Source: Candidatus Omnitrophota bacterium (GTDB lineage Bacteria; Omnitrophota; Gorgyraeia; Gygaellales; Profunditerraquicolaceae). Taken from it: a stretch of 8,975 nt of DNA. Both the position numbers and the translations under genes were made by a program. The notes beneath the pieces were generated by a model. It had not been told where the DNA came from, did no database searches, and saw only the letters and a list, made by a program, of their open reading frames with translations. Each line of letters begins with the position of its first letter. The first letter of the stretch is position 1. The stretch covers positions 1-8,975 of the forward strand of contig JACRHO010000045.1 in NCBI GenBank assembly GCA_016212045.1. Direction: 5' to 3'. Shown here piece by piece: positions 1 to 6,426 of this stretch.

Positions 1-722
1 CTCACTAACCCAAAACAACAAGGCACTTCCATATGGGCAGAGGTGATGGATTTTATATTATTATTTTTTACAATCTCGCTGATTTTCTCTTGGTAAATCT
101 TTATATCATCGAGCTTTGGGCAGCCTACCAAAAGAATTTTTCCCTTCAGTAAATCCTGATGAAAATCAGCATAGGCAAAAGGGACACAGTCCGCGGCAAT
201 TAATAAATCTGCGCTGTTTAAATAAGGGGCGTTTACAGGAACGAGCTTTAACTGTACTGGCCAGGTCTTCAGTTGTGATGCCTGAGTTAGAACTATCTTT
301 TTTTCTCTGGAAGCCTTCTTTTCTCTAAAGTCCATTACCCTTGACCCCGGACACCCAGAAAAACTATGTGTAGGAATTTTGATATTTTTTTCTTTTAAGA
401 AATCTATCGCCTGCTGCAAATATTCTTCCTGATGATGCCCTTGAAGATGTTCTAAGTGGGCCTTAATTACATTTTCTCCCTGGATGACGATATTTTCCAT
501 AACCTTTCTCTCATCGTAGCCCTCTGCCTCTCGCTCTTCTATACTAATCGCCCCCTGCGGGCAATAGCCCATACAGGCGCCTAAACCGTCGCAAAATAAA
601 TCGCTGACTAAGCGCGCCTTACCGTCTATAATCTGTATGGCCCCTTCTGGGCAGTTGGGAATACAGAGGCCGCAGCCATTACATTTTTCCTCGTCTATTT
701 TGATAATCTTCCTTTTGGCCAT
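1..722 (-). CDS. 4Fe-4S ferredoxin-like protein, 3' end outside window (partial)
   Basis: This frame opens with ATG at 722-720 and stays open to the window edge, giving about 240 residues, so the C-terminus is missing. A strong Shine-Dalgarno (AAGGAG, 6 nt before the ATG) overlaps the TAA stop of the Rrf2 gene 10 nt upstream, so the two are co-transcribed and probably coupled. The N-terminus is a ferredoxin fold. The first cluster motif is canonical (C14-x2-C17-x2-C20-x3-C24-P). The second has three cysteines in a C44-x5-C50-x3-C54-P arrangement (CDGLGACMGYCP). A His/Glu-rich linker follows (about 89-101), then a domain with further cysteines at 124, 179, 201 and 235-236. I recognise the architecture as a common anaerobe ferredoxin-like family without an established reaction. 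An electron-transfer or Fe-S-dependent redox role under Rrf2 control is inference. Confidence 0.85.
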   Translation of the reverse strand, partial: MAKRKIIKIDEEKCNGCGLCIPNCPEGAIQIIDGKARLVSDLFCDGLGACMGYCPQGAISIEEREAEGYDERKVMENIVIQGENVIKAHLEHLQGHHQEEYLQQAIDFLKEKNIKIPTHSFSGCPGSRVMDFREKKASREKKIVLTQASQLKTWPVQLKLVPVNAPYLNSADLLIAADCVPFAYADFHQDLLKGKILLVGCPKLDDIKIYQEKISEIVKNNNIKSITSAHMEVPCCFGLV

Positions 723-732
723 AGGACTCTCC

Positions 733-1131
733 TTATCTCAATAAAGATGCTATCGTGATAGAGCTCAATTGATTAAATACATATTTTTCTATTCTCTTTA
801 TTTTCTCTCTTAAGGCGCAGGTTTTCATCTGGGGGCAGCGCATTTTTTTAAGAAAACATTCATTGAGTTCCAATGGGCCCTGAAACGCCTCAATTAAATC
901 TACTAAAAATATCTTACCGGCAGGCTCAACCAGCAAAAATCCTCCGCCCTGGCCTTTATAAGACTTCAGGATTCTTTTTTTATTCAATATCTGCAGAAGT
1001 TTACGCAAAAAAGGTTTGGGCAACTTCAGGCCTTCCACTAAGTCAGATACCGAAACTATTTTTTCTTTTTGTTTGGCGATAAAACATATCGCCCTTAAGG
1101 CATAGTCGGTATCTCTGGTGATTAATTTCAT
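733..1131 (-). CDS. Rrf2-family transcriptional regulator, probably Fe-S cluster binding
   Basis: A 132-residue protein, normal length for the Rrf2 family (IscR, NsrR, RsrR and relatives). The N-terminus (MKLITRDTDYALRAI) is the family hallmark, followed by a winged helix-turn-helix at about 25-70 with the wing motif GQGGGFLL at 60-67. Three cysteines occur where family members bind a [2Fe-2S] or [4Fe-4S] cluster: C92, C99 and C105 (C-x6-C-x5-C). An extra C16 lies in helix 1. ATG at 1131-1129 is preceded by a GAGGG ribosome site. The gene has its own promoter with a palindrome over it (see 1153-1181), which suggests autoregulation, and it is followed after 10 nt by a 4Fe-4S protein gene that it likely controls. 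Sensing of Fe-S status, redox or nitric oxide is known in the family, but which signal applies here cannot be read from sequence. Confidence 0.93.
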   Translation of the reverse strand: MKLITRDTDYALRAICFIAKQKEKIVSVSDLVEGLKLPKPFLRKLLQILNKKRILKSYKGQGGGFLLVEPAGKIFLVDLIEAFQGPLELNECFLKKMRCPQMKTCALREKIKRIEKYVFNQLSSITIASLLR

Positions 1132-1152
1132 CTTTAGCTTCCCTCTAGCTAT

Positions 1153-1175
1153 AATGATACTATATTTGTATCATT
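1153..1175. promoter_or_regulatory. Perfect 8-bp inverted repeat, candidate Rrf2 operator
   Basis: On the plus strand AATGATAC (1153-1160) and GTATCATT (1168-1175) form a perfect palindrome with a 7-bp A/T-only centre. On the minus strand it covers the -10 hexamer and the whole spacer of the promoter for the Rrf2 gene, the classical place for a repressor site. A 23-bp dyad is a plausible size for an Rrf2 dimer footprint. That the Rrf2 protein encoded just downstream binds it is inference. Confidence 0.7.
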
Positions 1176-1181
1176 TGTCAA
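1154..1181 (-). promoter_or_regulatory. Sigma-70-type promoter of the Rrf2-ferredoxin operon
   Basis: Reading the minus strand, a perfect -35 TTGACA (1181-1176) is followed by a 16-bp spacer and a -10 TATCAT (1159-1154, 5 of 6 to consensus). The predicted start near 1147 gives a short leader of about 15 nt carrying the GAGGG ribosome site. The -35 box lies inside the last codons of the upstream oxidoreductase gene and the palindrome spans that gene's stop codon, so the regulatory region overlaps coding sequence. Confidence 0.75.
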
Positions 1182-2286
1182 GAATTTTCTTTACCAACTT
1201 GGCGATGGAAAGACAGGCAGTAAGGCCTGGGGACTCAATGCCAATGAGATTGATAAGGCCTGCTAAGCCCTTGTCGGATTCCTCCCTGACTAAGAAATCC
1301 CTAAAATCTTCAGCCGGCCCTTGCAGTTTTGGCCTGATGCCTGCGGTATCGGCGGAAAGGTCATCTTCCCTAATAAAAGATAAAAAGGATTTGATGCTCT
1401 CGTAAAATATTCTCCGTTTTGATCCATCAATATTATAATCAAGCTTATCCACATATTCATCGTCAGGCCCAAGACGCAAACTCCCTGCCAGATCCAACGT
1501 GGCATGTATTCCTAGCCCTGCCCTGTCTTCTTTAGGAACAGGGTAGATTAACTTATTAATAAATTTGGCTTTGCCGGCAGCTACCCTGAAATAGTCGCCT
1601 TTACAGTATTTTAATCTATAGTCTTGTTTATCTATTCCTGCCATTTGGGCAATTTTATCTGAATAGAGGCCTGCGCAATTAACTAAAATCCGGCTCACAA
1701 AACTAAAAGGCTCTTTGCGATTGTCTTCTATATTGAGCTTAAAACCATCCTTTAGCTTTTCAATACCGACTAATTCAGTATGATACGCAATTTCTCCGCC
1801 GCGGCTCTTAAATAGTGAAATTAGATTTTTCATGAGAGCATGTGAATCCAGAATACCGGTGGAAGGCGAATATATTGCTGCCTCTAGTTTGACATTGGGT
1901 TCCATCCTTTTTATCTCATCGGCGCAAAGTAATTTCAAGTCTGCCACGCCGTTCTCTAAACCTTTTTGAAAAAGTGTTTCTAAATCTTTTATTTCATTCT
2001 TATCTATGGCCACGATGAGTTTACCTATCTTTTTATGTCTGATATTATGCCTTTGACAAAATTCATAGAGCAGCTGCTTTCCCTCAACGCAAGTCTTAGT
2101 CTTTAAAGAATCTTTAGGGTAGTAAATTCCGGCATGAATCACTTCGCTGTTCCGCGAACTTATCTCCTGCCCAAATGACGCATTTTTTTCAATAACGAAT
2201 ATATCTTTATAAAACCTGGAGAGCTCTTCGGCTATAGATAAACCGACGACTCCTGCGCCGATAATGGCAATCTTTATTTCCTGCAT
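1171..2286 (-). CDS. FAD-dependent oxidoreductase, L-2-hydroxyglutarate oxidase (LhgO)-like
   Basis: A 371-residue DAO-superfamily flavoprotein. The N-terminus has the Rossmann dinucleotide motif GAGVVG at 10-15, with the usual acidic residue ending the second strand (FVIEKN). The stretch SSRNSEVIHAGIYYP at about 43-57 is the hallmark of the L-2-hydroxyglutarate dehydrogenase/oxidase group (LhgO, YgaF, human L2HGDH). A C-terminal FAD-contact region (GIRPKLQGP) is present. Members oxidise L-2-hydroxyglutarate to 2-oxoglutarate, but the roughly 370-residue members found in many anaerobes are not all tested, so the substrate is uncertain. ATG at 2286-2284 is the only sensible start for the Rossmann strand, yet its upstream sequence is A/T-rich and has no clear Shine-Dalgarno. 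It lies 43 nt after the YHS permease with no visible terminator between them, so it may be the last gene of that operon. Confidence 0.85.
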   Translation of the reverse strand: MQEIKIAIIGAGVVGLSIAEELSRFYKDIFVIEKNASFGQEISSRNSEVIHAGIYYPKDSLKTKTCVEGKQLLYEFCQRHNIRHKKIGKLIVAIDKNEIKDLETLFQKGLENGVADLKLLCADEIKRMEPNVKLEAAIYSPSTGILDSHALMKNLISLFKSRGGEIAYHTELVGIEKLKDGFKLNIEDNRKEPFSFVSRILVNCAGLYSDKIAQMAGIDKQDYRLKYCKGDYFRVAAGKAKFINKLIYPVPKEDRAGLGIHATLDLAGSLRLGPDDEYVDKLDYNIDGSKRRIFYESIKSFLSFIREDDLSADTAGIRPKLQGPAEDFRDFLVREESDKGLAGLINLIGIESPGLTACLSIAKLVKKILDK

Positions 2287-2329
2287 TTTTATATATTTTT
2301 GAGGTTGGTTTTGGGTAAGATTTAAAGGC

Positions 2330-3451
2330 TTAGCGAAAAATAATATTTGCTAAATATCCCAGAAGCACCACCTGAGGCACAGTGATGATAGGTAACCAAA
2401 TCGCCGTACGTCTGCCCACATTGGCCCAAAGAAGCCCTATCTCGGTATAATCTGTGGCTACCCCGGCCATCAAAAAGACAAAACTGTTTCCTAATGCGCC
2501 GGTCTGGCGGTATATTTCAAAAGAAAGTGGGGATGAGCCCTCAGAGCAAACCTCTATTATTGTGGCTATACCTAAGGTAATCATCAAACCAAGAAAAGTC
2601 GGACCCATAAACTTATGAAAGAAATGCACCGGAATATAAGCGCCGGCTAAACTGGCCAGAAACACGCCAAAAATAATCCACCATAAGACCATATCTGAAA
2701 GCGCTAACGCGCCATTGATCACCCCTTGAAAATCCTGAATTATGTTCTTTAATCCAAACTTATAATTTTTAGCCCGTATCCGCATATCTTTTAAAATAGA
2801 AAATTCTTCGGGTACCCCTACAATATTTTTATTCGTCTCAATCAGGCCCTTCTTTTCTAAAAACATAAAAATAAATCCGGTATTCATGGCTATGACGATG
2901 GCAACCAAGATAATAAATAACCCTTTTAGGCCGAATAAACTCAAGAGCATCATCGTTACCGCAAAATTAGCCCAGGGGCTGGCCAAGAGAAGACTCACTA
3001 CTGCTGGATTAGAAGCGCCTTTTTTATGCAACTGTATAGATAAAGCGAGTATCCCGTGGCTGCAGGCGCTCATCAAAAAACCTAAAAATACAGCGTTAAA
3101 TATCGTACGTGGCCTTTTTCTGGCAAGGATTTTAGAGATATATTCCTGCGGTATATAGTGGTCAATTATACCGCCTAAAAATAAGCCTAATAATATTGCC
3201 CACCAGATAGCTTTTAGATATATAAAGAATGACTTGCGAAAAGGAACAAGTATAGGGACAAAAAAAGAAAGCAGTATTAGTAGAATGGAAATACTACTGA
3301 CAAGAAATAATTTATTCTTAAAAAATGACGACTTGGCTAAAAATTTATCTTTGCAACCAGCACTACAAAAATAATACTCTTTACCATCCTTGGCTATTCG
3401 CAGCGCCGTCTGCTCATCTACCTGCATCCCGCAAATGGGGTCTTTGGCCAT
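2330..3451 (-). CDS. YHS domain-permease fusion, probable heavy-metal transporter
   Basis: A 373-residue protein with two parts. Residues 1-40 are a YHS metal-binding domain: DPICGM at 4-9, then YYFCSAGC at 26-33, with C7, C29 and C33 as likely ligands. A linker and about eight membrane segments follow (near 48-70, 78-100, 115-140, 148-170, 174-198, 250-275, 283-303, 325-370). These belong to the permease family typified by ArsP/DUF318 and SO_0444-type efflux proteins. The two halves carry related motifs, ACSHGILALSIQLHKKGA at 129-146 and VCSEGSSPLSFEIYRQTGA at 301-319, each with a membrane cysteine (C130, C302) that could take part in metal passage. The YHS domain suggests capture of a soft metal such as Cu, Zn, Hg or an arsenical before transport. 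The exact substrate and direction are unknown. It starts 2 nt after the DUF1622 gene, with an AAGAAGA ribosome site inside that gene. Confidence 0.82.
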   Translation of the reverse strand: MAKDPICGMQVDEQTALRIAKDGKEYYFCSAGCKDKFLAKSSFFKNKLFLVSSISILLILLSFFVPILVPFRKSFFIYLKAIWWAILLGLFLGGIIDHYIPQEYISKILARKRPRTIFNAVFLGFLMSACSHGILALSIQLHKKGASNPAVVSLLLASPWANFAVTMMLLSLFGLKGLFIILVAIVIAMNTGFIFMFLEKKGLIETNKNIVGVPEEFSILKDMRIRAKNYKFGLKNIIQDFQGVINGALALSDMVLWWIIFGVFLASLAGAYIPVHFFHKFMGPTFLGLMITLGIATIIEVCSEGSSPLSFEIYRQTGALGNSFVFLMAGVATDYTEIGLLWANVGRRTAIWLPIITVPQVVLLGYLANIIFR

Positions 3452-3453
3452 AG

Positions 3454-3780
3454 CTAAATCTTCTTTAAATCTTTAGTTAAGAAATAACTCAAGATGGTCC
3501 GAATCACTACAATTGCCCCTAATATACCTAAACTTTCCCAGGTTGGGGTAATAATGGTCTTGACAATATCTCCGGCAATAAAAAACTCCAGCGCCAAAAC
3601 CAAATAACTGCCCAACTTAATCCGAATCGCCTCGTTTAATTGGATAACTTTAGTTCTCTCTAAAACTTCTTTCTTTAAAAATTCAAGCAAGGAAACAATG
3701 ATACCCCAGATAGTAATCAATGCGCCGATGATATTTAAAGTAAAACTGGTACTATTAATCAGATTATGAAATGTATCCAT
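3454..3780 (-). CDS. DUF1622-family small membrane protein
   Basis: A 108-residue protein with three hydrophobic segments (about 12-34, 57-77 and 82-101) and a charged loop rich in Lys/Glu/Arg between the first two (KKEVLERTKVIQLNEAIRIKLG). The pattern, including RIKLGSYLVLALEFFIAGDIVKTI split around residue 54, matches the DUF1622 family of inner-membrane proteins. No biochemical function is established to my knowledge. ATG at 3780-3778 has the best ribosome site in the window (AAAGGAGGT, about 7 nt upstream), so it may be translated strongly. It sits 17 nt after the SLC13-type permease and 2 nt before the YHS permease, which suggests an accessory role in membrane transport. That role is inference. 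Confidence 0.85.
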   Translation of the reverse strand: MDTFHNLINSTSFTLNIIGALITIWGIIVSLLEFLKKEVLERTKVIQLNEAIRIKLGSYLVLALEFFIAGDIVKTIITPTWESLGILGAIVVIRTILSYFLTKDLKKI

Positions 3781-3797
3781 CTACAAAACCTCCTTTC

Positions 3798-5063
3798 TTA
3801 ATTACTACCCCAAACCAGCCAGAGGAATATATAAGCTGCGCTTACTGCGGCCAAAGTAAAAGGTAGGCCGATTTTAGTAAAATCTTTAAACTTTACTGGA
3901 TAACCTTCTTTTTTGAGCAGGCCGCAGGCAACAATATTGGCGGAAGCGCCAATGGGAGTGATATTGCCGCCCAAACTTGTCCCGATAAGCAGCCCAAAGA
4001 GTAAAACTTCCGGACCTATCCCCAAAGAGCCGGCGATGAGTTTGGCTACCGGTATCATTGCTACCGTATAAGGTATGTTATCAATAAAGGCTGATAAGAA
4101 AACTGAAAGCCAGACTATCGCTGTATAGGCGAGAAATTTATTTCCTTTTACCAGAGCTGTAATAAAATTGGCGATGTCCCCGATTATACCTCTATATGTC
4201 AGACTTCCGACTAAGATAAAAATTCCGATTAAAAAGAAAAAGGTATGCCAATCTAAATCTTTTACTAGCGATAAGGACTCCTGATGTTTTAATTCATGCC
4301 AGATTAGGCCAATCCCAGCATAGATTAAACAGATAAAGGCAATGGTGTAGGTAGGTTTATTTTTGATGAAACTGGATAACGCCAAGGTCAGCATCATTAA
4401 AGATAAAAGTAGTGTCGGAAACCAGGTCTTGACTTCTGCTTCTTCTATTTTGGCTACTGGCTCTTTATATTTCTTAAATAAAAGATATAAAATATAAAAG
4501 GAGCCTACAGCCCCCAGCTCTACGGCAAAGGTTATCCCGGGTTTTCCTTTCATCCAGAAAAAATCCATAAAATTCATGCCACTTGATAAAGCCAGGATAA
4601 TGCTCGGGCTATCGCCAATCATCGTGGCGCAACCCTGCAGGTTAGCCGAAACCGCCACGCCGATTAAAAATGGGACGGGACTAACTTTTAATTTCTTGGC
4701 TATCTCAAAGGCGATCGGCGCCACAATCAAAACCGTAGCTACGTTTTCCACAAAACTAGAGATTATCCCGGAAAGTATGCATACAGATAAAAGCGCCATG
4801 CCTATGCTTTTTGCTCTATCCACTAATTTTGTGGCAAAGTATGCCGGCACTCCGGAAAATATAAAAAGTCCGGACAAAACCATCGTTCCTAAAAATACGC
4901 CTAAGACATTATAATTGATGCTGGAAAATGCCTGTGTTGCACTTATCGCTCCACTAAGAAAAAGTAAACCTATTGCACTGCCTAAGATAACAAAGGGGTG
5001 TCCTTTTTTTGTCATCAGCACTATATAGGTAATCAGAAATACTAACACCACAAAGATCTTCAT
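3798..5063 (-). CDS. SLC13/ArsB-NhaD-type ion permease
   Basis: A 421-residue polytopic membrane protein with about eleven to twelve hydrophobic segments, within the ion transporter (IT) superfamily that includes ArsB, NhaD, CitMHS and SLC13 carriers. Two pseudo-symmetric re-entrant motifs are visible. The N-half has SSFVENVATVLIVAPIAFE (102-120) followed by GCATMIGDSPSIIL (144-157). The C-half has SAFIDNIPYTVAMIPVAK (324-341) followed by GTSLGGNITPIGASANIV (361-378). A hydrophilic central loop lies at about 196-213. Substrates in the superfamily range from arsenite and Na+/H+ exchange to dicarboxylates and sulfate, and the sequence alone does not choose between them. The ATG at 5063-5061 overlaps the TGA of the thiazole synthase gene (ATGA), and a GGAG ribosome site lies inside that gene, so translation is coupled. 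The coupling hints at transport of a thiamin- or sulfur-related ion, but this is speculative. Confidence 0.85.
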   Translation of the reverse strand: MKIFVVLVFLITYIVLMTKKGHPFVILGSAIGLLFLSGAISATQAFSSINYNVLGVFLGTMVLSGLFIFSGVPAYFATKLVDRAKSIGMALLSVCILSGIISSFVENVATVLIVAPIAFEIAKKLKVSPVPFLIGVAVSANLQGCATMIGDSPSIILALSSGMNFMDFFWMKGKPGITFAVELGAVGSFYILYLLFKKYKEPVAKIEEAEVKTWFPTLLLSLMMLTLALSSFIKNKPTYTIAFICLIYAGIGLIWHELKHQESLSLVKDLDWHTFFFLIGIFILVGSLTYRGIIGDIANFITALVKGNKFLAYTAIVWLSVFLSAFIDNIPYTVAMIPVAKLIAGSLGIGPEVLLFGLLIGTSLGGNITPIGASANIVACGLLKKEGYPVKFKDFTKIGLPFTLAAVSAAYIFLWLVWGSN

Positions 5064-5827
5064 TTCAGTAAATCTCCGGCCAATTTTTTACCCGATAATA
5101 ACATTCCGCCGAATATCGGACCCATGCGCGGCCCGCCAAAAACCGCGTTCGCGCTCATCCCGCAGACATATAGGCCGGGGCAGACCTCTTTGGAGTTTTT
5201 GACAATTGTATCTTCGCCAACTTCTGCCCACATTGATTGCTCACCCATAATTTTACCAGTTTTTGTCTTCAGGCGGATGCCTGACTTTTTCTCTACGATA
5301 CACACTACCTCAGCCGCATGCCCAGTAGCATCCACCACAAATTTTGCTTTCATCGTAATCGGGTCAACATGCAAATTCGCCATCTCTACCGCGGTCCAGT
5401 TCAAGACTAAACCACAGACACGTTTTTGCCTTACCATTACATCTTCAGCGCTGAGTAAATTAAAAATCTTTACCCCTGCCTTAACTGTTTTTGAACAGAG
5501 CGTCGAAACTGCCTCAATAGAATCGGCTAAATAATAGCCCCTTTCATAAAGCCGGGCTCTAATGCCAAACTCATCGAGAATTTTTTTTGCCTTTTCCTGA
5601 ACTACTATCTCATTAAACATTATTCCACCGCCCCACATACCACCGCCGACGGATAATTTTCTCTCAAAAATGGCGACCGACTTACCTGCCCGAGCCAGAT
5701 AATAACCGCAGGTCATCCCTGCTGGGCCAGCGCCGACAATTGCTACCTCTATATCTAAGGCTTTAACGAGTTTGTCATTATAAGATTCAATAATTGCTTT
5801 AGATATCTTTATATCATCTAATTGCAT
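5060..5827 (-). CDS. thi4: Sulfide-dependent ADP-thiazole synthase (Thi4 family)
   Basis: A 255-residue Thi4-type enzyme, archaeal/prokaryotic length. It makes the adenylated thiazole of thiamin from NAD, glycine and sulfur, releasing nicotinamide, and needs Fe(II). Visible motifs are the dinucleotide-binding GAGPAG at 32-37, the ERKLSVGGGMWGGG stretch at 55-68, NWTAVEMANLHVDP at 143-156, DATGHAAEV at 166-174 and a C-terminal GGPRMGPIFGGMLLSG at 231-246. Position 153 is His in NLHVDP. In yeast Thi4 the equivalent position is Cys205, which donates its own sulfur and kills the enzyme, whereas methanogen Thi4 has His and uses free sulfide catalytically. This protein should therefore be the multi-turnover, sulfide-using type. 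Start ATG 5827-5825 has an AAAGGA ribosome site 5 nt upstream. It lies 2 nt after the nicotinamidase gene. No TPP riboswitch is seen in front of it. Confidence 0.95.
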   Translation of the reverse strand: MQLDDIKISKAIIESYNDKLVKALDIEVAIVGAGPAGMTCGYYLARAGKSVAIFERKLSVGGGMWGGGIMFNEIVVQEKAKKILDEFGIRARLYERGYYLADSIEAVSTLCSKTVKAGVKIFNLLSAEDVMVRQKRVCGLVLNWTAVEMANLHVDPITMKAKFVVDATGHAAEVVCIVEKKSGIRLKTKTGKIMGEQSMWAEVGEDTIVKNSKEVCPGLYVCGMSANAVFGGPRMGPIFGGMLLSGKKLAGDLLK

Positions 5828-5829
5828 TT

Positions 5830-6426
5830 CTATCCTTTCTTTTTTAATAAATCTTTCAAGGTTATTTTCTTAGCGCCCTTCTTAAGAATCAGTTTTATGG
5901 CTTCTTCAGAATCTTTTGGCTTGAGATTAACCCCTTGGATAGCATCCAGCAAAATCTTCACTTTAAAACCTTGCTTTAGGGCTTCCAGGGCAGTAAATTT
6001 GACACAATAATCGGTAGCTAAACCTCCGATATAAATTTCTTTTATACCTAATTTTTTCAATAATCTTACCAGGTCTATTCCTCTATCATCTTCTGCCTCA
6101 AAGGCAGAATAACCGTCTTTTTGCGGGTCTATACCTTTATATACTAATATAATATCCGGGGAGAGTTTAAGTTGAGGATGAAAAGCCGCGCCTCTTGTGT
6201 TTTGAATACAGTGCACCGGCCAAGACCCGCCGAAGTCCTTAAAATGCCGCGTCCTTACCGGATGCCAATCGCGGGTAGCAAAGATAGGTAATTTATCTTT
6301 TGAAAAAATCTTGATATATTTGTTTATCTTAGGGATAATTTTATCCCCTTCGGGCACGCCCAAGGCTCCGCCGGGACAGAAATCATTCTGTACATCCACA
6401 ATTAAAAGCGCTTTTTTTGTTTTCAT
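5830..6426 (-). CDS. pncA: Nicotinamidase (isochorismatase-like hydrolase)
   Basis: A 198-residue cysteine hydrolase that converts nicotinamide to nicotinate plus ammonia, the first step of deamidating NAD salvage. The catalytic triad is readable as D11 (LLIVDVQNDFCPGGAL), K97 (VYKG) and C141 (GLATDYCV). The metal ligands of the PncA group are present as D53 and H55 (TRDWHP) and H72 (WPVHC), which separates it from generic isochorismatases. Length and spacing agree with bacterial PncA, which also hydrolyses pyrazinamide. ATG at 6426-6424 has an AGGAG ribosome site 8 nt upstream, inside the end of the radical SAM gene, whose stop abuts this start codon. The next gene, 2 nt downstream, encodes Thi4, an enzyme that releases nicotinamide from NAD, which gives a direct metabolic reason for the pairing. 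Confidence 0.94.
   Translation of the reverse strand: MKTKKALLIVDVQNDFCPGGALGVPEGDKIIPKINKYIKIFSKDKLPIFATRDWHPVRTRHFKDFGGSWPVHCIQNTRGAAFHPQLKLSPDIILVYKGIDPQKDGYSAFEAEDDRGIDLVRLLKKLGIKEIYIGGLATDYCVKFTALEALKQGFKVKILLDAIQGVNLKPKDSEEAIKLILKKGAKKITLKDLLKKKG

Noticed and set aside
116..328. Plus-strand 70-residue open frame
   Set aside because: It lies antisense to the clearly coding ferredoxin-like gene, has no recognisable domain and no plausible ribosome site.
1118..1405. Plus-strand 95-residue open frame over the Rrf2 promoter
   Set aside because: It is antisense to the Rrf2 start, the promoter and the oxidoreductase gene, and its composition is that of a shadow frame.
4576..5534. Two plus-strand open frames (4576-4914 and 5124-5534) opposite the permease and Thi4 genes
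   Set aside because: Both are fully inside well-recognised minus-strand genes and show no family features; they are mirror frames of coding sequence.
5828..5829. TPP riboswitch in front of thi4
   Set aside because: Only 2 nt separate thi4 from the nicotinamidase gene, and no thi-box-like sequence was noticed in the leader before the first gene of the run.
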